A DNA stretch of 24,622 nt from CAZKXU01 sp964556665 (GTDB lineage: Bacteria; Bdellovibrionota_C; UBA2361; CAZKXU01): assembly GCA_964556665.1 (NCBI GenBank), contig CAZKXU010000049.1, positions 1-24,622 on the forward strand, written 5' to 3'. Positions 1-5,526 of this stretch are shown piece by piece (within the stretch, counting starts at the first letter, position 1; every line of letters starts with the position of its first letter). A program made the position numbers and the translations under genes. The notes beneath the pieces were generated by a model that did no database searches, was not told the origin of the DNA, and worked only from the letters and a program-made list of their open reading frames with translations.

Positions 1-36
1 ATACTCCAGTATTGCTGCGGATTTCCTCCTTCCGAG

Positions 37-57
37 GCGTGCCAATCTGGGGCACGC
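37..57. other. Short hairpin downstream of csaA
   Basis: GCGTGCC and GGCACGC form a 7-bp stem around a 7-nt loop just beyond the 3' end of csaA. No T-run follows on the minus strand, so it is not a clear intrinsic terminator. Nothing else recognisable was seen in 1-94. Confidence 0.35.
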
Positions 58-94
58 TGCGCGCTATACGTGAAAAAACTTATTTGGCGAAGCA

Positions 95-430
95 CTAGAT
101 AAGCTTCGCACCATTTGGCACCTTCCTATCCGGAGAGATAAGTACAATAGCGCCATTCTCGTCCGGCAAGCCCGTGATCAGGCATTGCGAGATAAAATTT
201 GCGATCTGCTTTTTAGGGAAATTGATTACCGCTATAACCTGCTTACCTACTAATTCTTCAGGCTTATAATGAACTGTAATTTGAGCGCTGGATTGTAGCA
301 CTCCAAATTCACCGAAATCTATCTTTAATTTATAGGCCGGCTTTTTAGCCTGTGGAAATAGATCGGCTGCTACTACCGTGCCGACCCGTAACTCTATCTT
401 TTCAAAATCACTCCAGTTAATTTCCTGCAT
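95..430 (-). CDS. csaA: CsaA-type tRNA-binding-domain protein
   Basis: A 111-aa protein that is a single OB-fold tRNA-binding domain, the size and pattern of CsaA, a homodimeric chaperone-like protein linked to protein export in Bacillus. Visible family signatures are RVGTVVAADLFPQAKKPAYK near residues 15-34, SSAQIT near 47-52, LVGKQVIAVINFPKKQIA near 60-77 and VPNGAKLI at the C-terminus. The start ATG at 430 has AAGGGA a few bases upstream. It is the last gene of a minus-strand run pirin-smpB-csaA, 55 nt after smpB. The family assignment is firm. The cellular role is known only by homology, and whether it acts on tRNA or on proteins is unresolved for the family. Confidence 0.9.
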   Translation of the reverse strand: MQEINWSDFEKIELRVGTVVAADLFPQAKKPAYKLKIDFGEFGVLQSSAQITVHYKPEELVGKQVIAVINFPKKQIANFISQCLITGLPDENGAIVLISPDRKVPNGAKLI

Positions 431-485
431 AATATCCCTTTTTTGATTAAGCTATTAAGGGAGAGGATAATTTTGAAATTATCAC

Positions 486-962
486 TCATCTTACCTTCAT
501 CGCGCGCGCAATCTGGCGTGCAGCATCTTTACTCTTAATATCATCACGCTTGTCATGTGTCTTCTTGCCTTTAGCTAAGGCTATTTCAAGTTTTGCTCTG
601 CCGCCCTTTAGGTATATCTTTGTTGGGATAATAGTTAAGCCCTCCTTCTCGATAGAGCCACGTAATTTATCAATTTCACGCCGATGTAGGAGTAATTTCC
701 TAAACCTTGTCGGATCATATTCTGGATCGGCGTTAAAGGCGTAAGGTTTAATATGAGCGCCAACCAGAAAAAGTTCGTTTTGAAAGGGGCGCACATAACT
801 TTCAGCGATATTTATGCCGCCCTGACGGACTGATTTAATTTCGGCGCCGCTAAGTACAATACCAGCCTCAAACCTTTCGATAAAATGATACTCAAATCGC
901 GCACGTCGATTCTCAGAGATTATTTTTATCCCGCCAGTAGTGTCGTCCTTCTTTTTATTCAA
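486..962 (-). CDS. smpB: SsrA-binding protein SmpB
   Basis: A 158-aa SmpB, the partner of tmRNA in trans-translation, which rescues stalled ribosomes. Family signatures run in order: RARFEYHF near residue 20, GIVLSGAEIKSVRQG near 34-48, NIAESYVRPF near 51-60, RKLLLHRREIDKL near 88-100, GLTIIPTKIYLKGGRAKLE, and ALAKGKKTHDKR before the basic C-terminal tail. The only sensible start is a TTG codon at 962-960, 1 nt beyond the pirin stop, with no strong Shine-Dalgarno sequence. Translation is therefore probably coupled to the upstream gene. The tmRNA gene ssrA was not seen in the window. Confidence 0.95.
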   Translation of the reverse strand: MNKKKDDTTGGIKIISENRRARFEYHFIERFEAGIVLSGAEIKSVRQGGINIAESYVRPFQNELFLVGAHIKPYAFNADPEYDPTRFRKLLLHRREIDKLRGSIEKEGLTIIPTKIYLKGGRAKLEIALAKGKKTHDKRDDIKSKDAARQIARAMKVR

Positions 963-965
963 GAT

Positions 966-1664
966 TTAAGCCAGGTCAAATAAAAGAAACTCCGAAGCAG
1001 TTTTAGCTAAGATTTCAATACTCGCTTCCTCTTCAATCTTAGCACCATCTCCAGGATGAAGAGATATCCCATTTACGGTTAAATCTCCGCTTACTACCTG
1101 AAGCCAGCCAGCTCGGCCTGTCTTAAATTGGTGCTTCAATGTTGTAGCTGCACTTAGAAGAGATGAATAAAGCGAGGTATCCTGACCAATGCTTACTGCA
1201 TCAGCGCGTCCATCAGCTGCGGCCATTAGTTTTAGTTTGTCCTTACGTTCATTATCTGGAAACGCTTTCTGGCTATAGCTTGGTTTAGTGCCGCGTACTT
1301 TAGGCTTAATCCAGATCTGTAGGAGATGTAACTTCTCCATATCAGAGGGATTAAATTCACTATGTGTTACCCCGGTACCTGCAGACATGACCTGCACTTC
1401 GCCGGGTGTTACGGTGGCTGAAGATCCCATGCTATCTTTATGAGCGACTGCTCCCTTTACTACATATGTTATGATCTCCATATCACGATGAGGGTGCGTG
1501 CCAAACCCTTGGCCAGGTTCAACATAGTCTTCATTAATAACACGTAGGGATCTAAAGCCCATATGCTCAGGATCATAGTAGTCAGCAAATGAGAATGTAT
1601 GATGCGATTTTAGCCAGCCATGATCGGCAAAGCCACGTTCTACAGATTTTCTAACAGTAATCAT
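966..1664 (-). CDS. Pirin family protein (cupin, YhhW-like)
   Basis: A 232-aa bicupin of the pirin family, some members of which are metal-dependent quercetin dioxygenases (YhhW type). The N-terminal cupin keeps the metal ligands HPHRDME (two His about residues 57 and 59) and GVTHSEF (His about 101, Glu about 103). The reading frame can be extended to a TTG at 1694, but that would cover the candidate promoter -10 TATAAT. The ATG at 1664 (MITVRKS) also matches the usual pirin N-terminus, so I use it. First gene of the operon with smpB and csaA. Family assignment is secure; substrate is unknown. Confidence 0.9.
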   Translation of the reverse strand: MITVRKSVERGFADHGWLKSHHTFSFADYYDPEHMGFRSLRVINEDYVEPGQGFGTHPHRDMEIITYVVKGAVAHKDSMGSSATVTPGEVQVMSAGTGVTHSEFNPSDMEKLHLLQIWIKPKVRGTKPSYSQKAFPDNERKDKLKLMAAADGRADAVSIGQDTSLYSSLLSAATTLKHQFKTGRAGWLQVVSGDLTVNGISLHPGDGAKIEEEASIEILAKTASEFLLFDLA

Positions 1665-1674
1665 AGGTTTAGTT

Positions 1675-1680
1675 ATTATA
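1675..1680 (-). promoter_or_regulatory. Candidate -10 box for the pirin-smpB-csaA operon
   Basis: A perfect TATAAT on the minus strand, only 10 nt before the ATG at 1664. Transcription would start about 4 nt before the start codon, giving a nearly leaderless mRNA. There is no Shine-Dalgarno sequence in front of this ATG, which fits. No good -35 was found. Confidence 0.4.
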
Positions 1681-1750
1681 ACGTAACTCAGCAAAAAAGG
1701 AAAAATGCGCCTTTAGAGCATATCGATTTATGACGATTTAATCTCTAGAC

Positions 1751-1872
1751 GACATTTCTCATAAACTCCGTAGCGAGAAGGCTGATGTGGTTGAAAGGAC
1801 GAGGATTTTCAAAAAATCCGAAGTAATTTCATGCAGATCAGCCTTCGCAGTAGGAGGCTTATGAGAAATGTC
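1751..1872. repeat. Large imperfect inverted repeat (36-bp arms) before the receiver gene
   Basis: Arms 1751-1786 and 1837-1872 are inverted copies. The outer 14 bp (GACATTTCTCATAA) are perfect, the inner 9 bp (AAGGCTGAT plus one G) also pair, and the middle has several mismatches. The 50-nt loop holds a second perfect 7-bp hairpin (GGATTTT / AAAATCC). The right arm contains AGGAGG and an ATG, so an RNA fold would bury a ribosome-binding site. It could also be a degenerate MITE-like insertion. No second copy was seen in the window. Confidence 0.7.
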
Positions 1873-1878
1873 GGCTAA
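1861..1878 (+). CDS. Possible 5-codon leader peptide upstream of the receiver gene
   Basis: ATG at 1861 follows AGGAGG by 3 nt and encodes MRNVG, then TAA at 1876-1878. The receiver gene starts 3 nt later in the same frame. The Shine-Dalgarno sequence and start lie in the right arm of the inverted repeat. The receiver ATG has no good Shine-Dalgarno sequence of its own, so translation may pass from this mini-frame by reinitiation. This is inference from layout only. Confidence 0.3.
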   Translation: MRNVG

Positions 1879-1881
1879 ATT

Positions 1882-2292
1882 ATGAATATTCTACTAATTG
1901 ATGATGACAAGGATTATAGAGAGACTGTTTCGGCTGTTTTAGAAGATGCTGGAATAGAGGTAATTTCAGCGAGCTGTCCTGATGACGCATTCCCTCTTTT
2001 ATTTGATGGCCAGTACTCTCTTATTATATGTGATCTGCATATGCCGTTTACAGAGGGGCATGCGCAGGAGGAGTTTATTAGATCTTACGAAGTCGGAATT
2101 AAGACCATTAGAGAGCTTGCCGAGGCCTTGCCGCATCAATCAATTATTGCTCTAAGTGCTGCGGCACCCTCTGACCTTTCTCGAATACAATCACAGCTTG
2201 ACCCGGTTGCGGCATTCAGTAAGCCTGTCAATCCGGATGAGCTTCTTAAAATAGTTCGGCATTCAGTACATAGTTCAAGTTTTGATGCGTAG
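1882..2292 (+). CDS. Stand-alone response regulator receiver protein
   Basis: A 136-aa single-domain receiver (CheY-like). The acidic pocket is D7-D9 in LLIDDD, the phosphoacceptor is D51 in IICDLHMP, the switch residue is S92 in ALSAAAP, and the conserved lysine is K114 in FSKP. No output domain follows, so it must act by protein contact or as a phosphorelay intermediate. There is a slightly long insertion between the phosphoacceptor and the switch residue (about residues 57-80). No kinase gene is adjacent. The leader holds a large stem-loop and a possible mini-frame. The 3' side carries a palindromic repeat and a terminator shared with the convergent RRM gene. Confidence 0.9.
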   Translation: MNILLIDDDKDYRETVSAVLEDAGIEVISASCPDDAFPLLFDGQYSLIICDLHMPFTEGHAQEEFIRSYEVGIKTIRELAEALPHQSIIALSAAAPSDLSRIQSQLDPVAAFSKPVNPDELLKIVRHSVHSSSFDA

Positions 2293-2340
2293 AGATCCAG
2301 GGAGTGTGGGCATCCAGCGGATAACTAATAATCATGTATT

Positions 2341-2417
2341 ACTGGGACCGCGGACATCTTGTCCGCAAACGGATTAGCAGCTAATTCGTTTGCGGGCAAG
2401 ATGCCTGCGGTCCCAGT
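2341..2417. repeat. Dispersed palindromic repeat, copy R1
   Basis: A 77-bp palindrome beginning ACTGGGACCGCGG and ending CCTGCGGTCCCAGT. The inner CGCAAACG / CGTTTGCG also pairs, and the small loop contains TAGCAG. It lies between two convergent genes. It belongs to a six-member family in this window (R1-R6). Confidence 0.9.
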
Positions 2418-2464
2418 GGGTTTTTAGATGTTCTATTTCTGCTTCTACTTCCAGTAAATAAAAA

Positions 2465-2492
2465 AGCCCACTGAGGTTTCCCCCAGTGGGCT
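2465..2492 (-). terminator. Intrinsic terminator of the RRM gene, probably bidirectional
   Basis: A perfect 9-bp stem (AGCCCACTG / CAGTGGGCT) with a 10-nt loop, followed on the minus strand by six T residues. On the plus strand the tail TTTATT follows, so it may also stop the receiver transcript. Confidence 0.85.
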
Positions 2493-2516
2493 TTTATTCG
2501 ATCAGGTGTTATAGAA

Positions 2517-2951
2517 CTACTCTCCTCTATATCCACCACGATCTCTGCGGCCACCGCCGTCACGATCGCGATCACGACCACCGCCGTAACCACCGCGACC
2601 ACCGCCATTGCCGCCACGTCCGCCACCGCCGCCGTAGCCACCACGACCACCACGACCGCCGCCACCACCGCCGCGATATCCGCCGCCATCGCCACCACCT
2701 TCACGTGGAGGATGAGCTTCTGCAACAGTGATCTTGCGACCCTCAAGCTCAAAGCCGTTAAGCTGAGCAATTGCTGCATTTGCAGTCTCTTCTGTATCCA
2801 TCTCTACAAAAGCGAAACCTTTGCTTTTGCCTGAGTGTGGATTCATTATGACCTTAGCTGATTCAACATTACCAACGCCCTGAAATACACCTTTTAGGCT
2901 GTCATCAGTGGTCGAGAATGGCAGATTACCAATAAATAGACGCTTACCCAC
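2517..2951 (-). CDS. Glycine-rich RNA-binding protein (RRM)
   Basis: A 144-aa protein with one RRM followed by an Arg/Gly-rich tail. RNP2 is LFIGNL (residues 5-10) and RNP1 is KGFAFVEM (44-51). The tail from about residue 86 is made of RGG and GYGG repeats ending in an Asp/Arg mix. Bacterial proteins of this type bind single-stranded RNA and are often cold-induced. The start is GTG at 2951, preceded by GGAGGG with close spacing. An ATG at 2981 is in frame but lies upstream of that Shine-Dalgarno sequence. It has its own sigma70 promoter and an untranslated leader of about 87 nt. The low-complexity tail explains two spurious frames on the other strand and frame. Confidence 0.92.
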   Translation of the reverse strand: MGKRLFIGNLPFSTTDDSLKGVFQGVGNVESAKVIMNPHSGKSKGFAFVEMDTEETANAAIAQLNGFELEGRKITVAEAHPPREGGGDGGGYRGGGGGGRGGRGGYGGGGGRGGNGGGRGGYGGGRDRDRDGGGRRDRGGYRGE

Positions 2952-3044
2952 GTTCCCTCCAAAAAAATAAACGGGCCGCACGCCGAGGTCACATGAGCAA
3001 ACACGCTAAGGACTCTAGAGAGCGGAAAATAAAGTAGAGTACAC

Positions 3045-3073
3045 ATGATATAGGGGAGTAGGGTGGTTGTCAA
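3045..3073 (-). promoter_or_regulatory. Sigma70 promoter of the RRM gene
   Basis: On the minus strand, -35 TTGACA (3073-3068), a 17-nt spacer and -10 TATCAT (3050-3045). This is close to consensus. The predicted start near 3038 gives a leader of about 87 nt. Confidence 0.8.
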
Positions 3074-3221
3074 AGTTGAGTGAATATACAGTGATTTCAG
3101 GGGGTTGTTTTGTCTGCTCGTAACTGCTCATTTATTGCCAAGCAACAAATCTAGAAATTTTTCGAATAGTAAATATTGGGCTATAGACGTGTTGCTTCGA
3201 GAGGCCATGCCCAAAATTAAT

Positions 3222-3250
3222 TTGATTGTGTATCAATATTTAGGTACAAT
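3222..3250 (+). promoter_or_regulatory. Sigma70 promoter and possible operator of the toxin-antitoxin pair
   Basis: -35 TTGATT (3222-3227), a 17-nt spacer and -10 TACAAT (3245-3250). A small palindrome TTGAT-N5-ATCAA (3222-3236) covers the -35 box and could be the autoregulatory operator for the antitoxin. The toxin ATG is only 3 nt past the -10, so the mRNA would be leaderless or start downstream. Confidence 0.6.
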
Positions 3251-3253
3251 AGT

Positions 3254-3649
3254 ATGAAGATAGATCGTTTACGTGAGTATGTTGCTTTTGCGGGAGAGAC
3301 TTTTACGATTGAGTGGTATTTCGATTGTGACGGTAGAAGTCAGGCATTAGATTACTACTGCTCACTGTCGCCAGACAGACGTGAACGGGTGTTGATGCTT
3401 TTTAGGAGAATGGGGGAAGACGGCAAGATTTTCGATCAGAGGAAATTTAGATCTGAAGGTGATAAAATATTTGCTTTTAAGCCGCAACCTGACAGATTTT
3501 TATGTTTCTTTTTTGTAGGGCGAAAAATAATTGTTAGCAATGCCTTTGAAAAGAGAGAGCAGAAATTGTCGGGTCAGGAAAAACAGCGCGCTTTGAGAGC
3601 CAGAGCTGATTATGAAGAAAGAGTTAAAAGGGGTAAATACTATGGCTAA
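3254..3649 (+). CDS. HigB/RelE-like type II toxin (Gp49 family)
   Basis: A 131-aa basic protein matching the phage Gp49/HigB branch of the RelE superfamily, which are ribosome-dependent mRNA interferases. The fold pattern shows in IEWYFD near residue 19, the helical segment with LSPDRRERVLMLFRRMGEDG, the strand segment KFRSEGDKIFAFKP near 64-77, and FFFVGRKIIVSNAF followed by a Lys-rich helix. Toxin-first order and an 8-nt overlap with an XRE-type gene are typical of HigBA modules. The start ATG at 3254 lies right after the -10 box. No later in-frame ATG keeps the domain. Naming it higB needs a profile search. Confidence 0.75.
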   Translation: MKIDRLREYVAFAGETFTIEWYFDCDGRSQALDYYCSLSPDRRERVLMLFRRMGEDGKIFDQRKFRSEGDKIFAFKPQPDRFLCFFFVGRKIIVSNAFEKREQKLSGQEKQRALRARADYEERVKRGKYYG

Positions 3650-3947
3650 GTTCAATTCCATCTCAACCTACGATCGTGAAATGAAAGATCAGAAGCGGAA
3701 GGATCTCTTTGAGGAGAAATATGCACGTTTTCTCTTATCCGAGATTGTATTAGGGCTAATGCAGCAGGAGAAGCTCTCTGTGCGTGCGTTAGCTCGTTCA
3801 ATGAACGTTTCACCAACATTGGTGCAGGACTTACGGTCAGGCAAGCGCAAGAGTATTACGCTTAAGAATTTTCTTAAGTTGGCATCAAGTTTAGGAGCTG
3901 CAGTTAATCTGGAGAAGAACGGTAAGGTCTATCGGCTATTGCATTAA
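3642..3947 (+). CDS. XRE-family antitoxin, HigA-like
   Basis: A 101-aa helix-turn-helix protein. The HTH lies about residues 46-80, with LSVRALARSMNVSPTLVQDL as core helices. It should neutralise the upstream toxin and bind its own promoter. The start ATG at 3642 overlaps the toxin end by 8 nt and has AAAAGGGG at good spacing. The longer in-frame start at 3612 has no such signal. The N-terminal 30 residues are charged and may form the toxin-binding part. Confidence 0.8.
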   Translation: MAKFNSISTYDREMKDQKRKDLFEEKYARFLLSEIVLGLMQQEKLSVRALARSMNVSPTLVQDLRSGKRKSITLKNFLKLASSLGAAVNLEKNGKVYRLLH

Positions 3948-3967
3948 GAAAGAAAACGCGGTTGCAT

Positions 3968-4006
3968 AAAAATAAAAAACGCGACTAAGTTTTTGGCTTA
4001 GTCGCG
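3968..4006 (-). terminator. Intrinsic terminator on the minus strand
   Basis: A perfect 10-bp stem (CGCGACTAAG / CTTAGTCGCG, 3980-3989 and 3997-4006) with a 7-nt loop. On the minus strand it is followed by TTTTTTATTTTT (3979-3968). The plus strand has no T-run after it, so it serves a minus-strand transcript rather than the toxin-antitoxin mRNA. Confidence 0.85.
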
Positions 4007-4195
4007 CACGTGATAATAAGTTAACCCCCTTGATTGGACCTAACTCATTATCTTTGGCGTCTTGTTGGAGAAGGTGCCCTCTCTTTGAAACGCCTAAAGC
4101 AGGAAATCCTTTCCCGAAGCTATCTTAGACGAGTCACTCGCAAAGTACCTTCGAGCTAAGACCGGTTGCCCGAAAAAACTACATTCTACAACTGC
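3968..4195 (-). ncRNA. Candidate structured non-coding RNA of unknown family
   Basis: There is no credible reading frame here, but the minus strand shows a chain of stems ending in an intrinsic terminator. Reading 5' to 3' on the minus strand these are: a CTTAG/CTAAG closing pair near 4170-4135, GGCGT/ACGCC (4094-4056) around a GAGA-type inner stem, an 11-bp stem ATAATGAGTTA with TAACTTATTAT (4051-4013, one G-U pair), then the terminator (4006-3980). A TATAAA box lies just upstream of the proposed 5' end near 4195. I tried tmRNA, 6S, SRP and RNase P signatures and saw none. The 5' end is approximate. Confidence 0.4.
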
Positions 4196-4199
4196 GCCT

Positions 4200-4539
4200 A
4201 AATAGTTTATATGCTATTCACAGGAGGAATAGTTTTTAACTATAAAAACATGGTCAAAATACAGATTAATATATTTTGCCACAAGTTTAGTTAAAGAGGC
4301 GTCAATCGTAAAAAGTAACTTTTTTTGCCTACTCTGTGATGGTTATAAGTCCGGTGAATTGGAAGATCAAGGAAAAAAGTCAGCAGTGAATGATGATTCT
4401 AAGAGCACTCTGTTTATGGGGGATAGAAAGCGCGTAGCTTTTTGAGGTTTCGTTTTAAATCCGTATTATTATCTTAGGCAAATCCTACCTAACTTGGTAA
4501 GTACCTGGAACTGTTATTAGAGAATTTCAGAGAAATGGA
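4200..4539. other. Non-coding stretch before the pilin-like gene end
   Basis: No gene seen. Small palindromes occur: CTATTC / GAATAG (4214-4232) with AGGAG in its loop, ATAGTT-TTT-AACTAT (4229-4243), and a weak AAAGC / GCTTT stem (4427-4441). Minus-strand promoter-like AT-rich sequence near 4205-4300 could serve the candidate RNA. No strong terminator for the minus-strand operon ending at 4540 was found. Confidence 0.4.
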
Positions 4540-5070
4540 CTAAAAGGTTCGTTCATTTATCGGGATAACAGCAACATTCCCAGTTCCTAAGTTGATAGCG
4601 CAGATCTTCCAATCTTGCCTACAGCCGCCTCTGAAAGCTTTTTCTACGGCAGTACGACATTCCAGACGATCCGCTCCTTCACCGCAGGGTGCATAGCTTA
4701 AATCATACTGAAAAAGTTCAGCTATCGGAACCGCGCAACCTGGTCCAGTACCTGTAATTATATAGGACTGAAAGCAGACATTATTGGGATCCGGATATCC
4801 ATTCTCCTCTAGCTGTGTACGTAATCTTCTAAGAGCGCCAGCTGGTATGCTAGCACTGAAACTTCCGTCCTCATTAGAGTAAATACCGTCAATGCCTGTT
4901 GCAATATTGACCGAGAGTGCTTGACTACGTACTACTGTATCGTCCGATACGATCTTGTGTGCATCGCTACTCGTAATGATTGTAATTGCTAATATCCCTA
5001 GAATCGAAAATAGAATAGCACCACTCAATAATGTCGAACCTTCTTCCCTAATAATTAGCCGCGACCTCAT
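4540..5070 (-). CDS. Pilin-like membrane-anchored protein
   Basis: A 176-aa protein with a short basic N-terminus, EEGSTLLSGAILFSILGILA (about residues 9-28) as the start of one membrane helix, and a periplasmic domain containing six cysteines. This is the shape of type IV pilin-like or TadE/F-like pseudopilins, with a glycine before the helix (G11). The +5 position after it is Ser rather than the usual Glu, so prepilin processing is uncertain. I chose ATG at 5070 because GGAG lies 6 nt upstream. An ATG at 5082 has no such signal. Last gene of the FG-GAP operon, 25 nt after the secreted protein. Family membership is inferred from topology. Confidence 0.6.
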   Translation of the reverse strand: MRSRLIIREEGSTLLSGAILFSILGILAITIITSSDAHKIVSDDTVVRSQALSVNIATGIDGIYSNEDGSFSASIPAGALRRLRTQLEENGYPDPNNVCFQSYIITGTGPGCAVPIAELFQYDLSYAPCGEGADRLECRTAVEKAFRGGCRQDWKICAINLGTGNVAVIPINERTF

Positions 5071-5095
5071 CTCCAACTCCATCAATTAAAAATAT

Positions 5096-5506
5096 TTAAG
5101 GACGAGACCTGGTAGGTATCTCTAGGCGTATATCTCCAAAATAAGTTATTACCTCTTTTACGAAGAACCTCTTCCTACTATAGTCTGCACGATCGCGCAT
5201 TATATAATATGCAATTCCGGTGTCTTCTTCACGATAGAAGGAGGAATTTTTGGACGGGTTCATATAAAGTTCCCAAATAGCAGCTGTTATTTTAGGAGGC
5301 GCTTTATCTATGCGCGCCAAGTTAATCTGCCCATGAGTAAAATCCGGTACTGTCTCAACTGTCCCTACCTCTCCCACTTCTGAGATCCAATAGGTGGTAA
5401 TTGTATAAGCTGCTGGAGTACTGGTTGTTGGGCTTGTCTGTGCCATCGCACTAAAGTTAATAATTAGAAGAGTTACTGCGCAGATTAAAAGATTAATAGT
5501 TTTCAT
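5096..5506 (-). CDS. Small secreted protein of unknown function
   Basis: A 136-aa protein with a signal peptide (MKTINLLICAVTLLIINFSA, probable cleavage after AMA near residue 22) and a mature part of about 114 residues that I do not recognise. The mature part has alternating aromatic and hydrophobic residues suggesting beta strands, for example AYTITTYWISEVG and YYIMRDRADYSRKRFFV. There is no membrane helix after the signal and no cysteine. It has GGGGGA upstream of the start. It sits 20 nt after the FG-GAP gene and before the pilin-like gene, so it is probably a partner in the same surface structure. Confidence 0.6.
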   Translation of the reverse strand: MKTINLLICAVTLLIINFSAMAQTSPTTSTPAAYTITTYWISEVGEVGTVETVPDFTHGQINLARIDKAPPKITAAIWELYMNPSKNSSFYREEDTGIAYYIMRDRADYSRKRFFVKEVITYFGDIRLEIPTRSRP

Positions 5507-5526
5507 AATTATATTCCCCCTTTAAA

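Noticed and set aside
966..1694. Longer pirin start at TTG 1694
   Set aside because: It would overlap the perfect TATAAT box, and the extra residues are not typical of pirins.
2381..2779. Long minus- and plus-strand frames over the 3' half of the RRM gene (also 2486-2731 plus)
   Set aside because: They are low-complexity Ala/Val or His/Arg readings of the Gly-codon repeats in the real RGG tail, and have no ribosome-binding sites.
3968..4195. tmRNA, 6S, SRP or RNase P RNA identity for the candidate RNA
   Set aside because: No tag-peptide frame with tRNA-like ends, no GGAAGCAGC-type SRP loop, no RNase P core motif, and no clear 6S bubble with paired ends could be seen.
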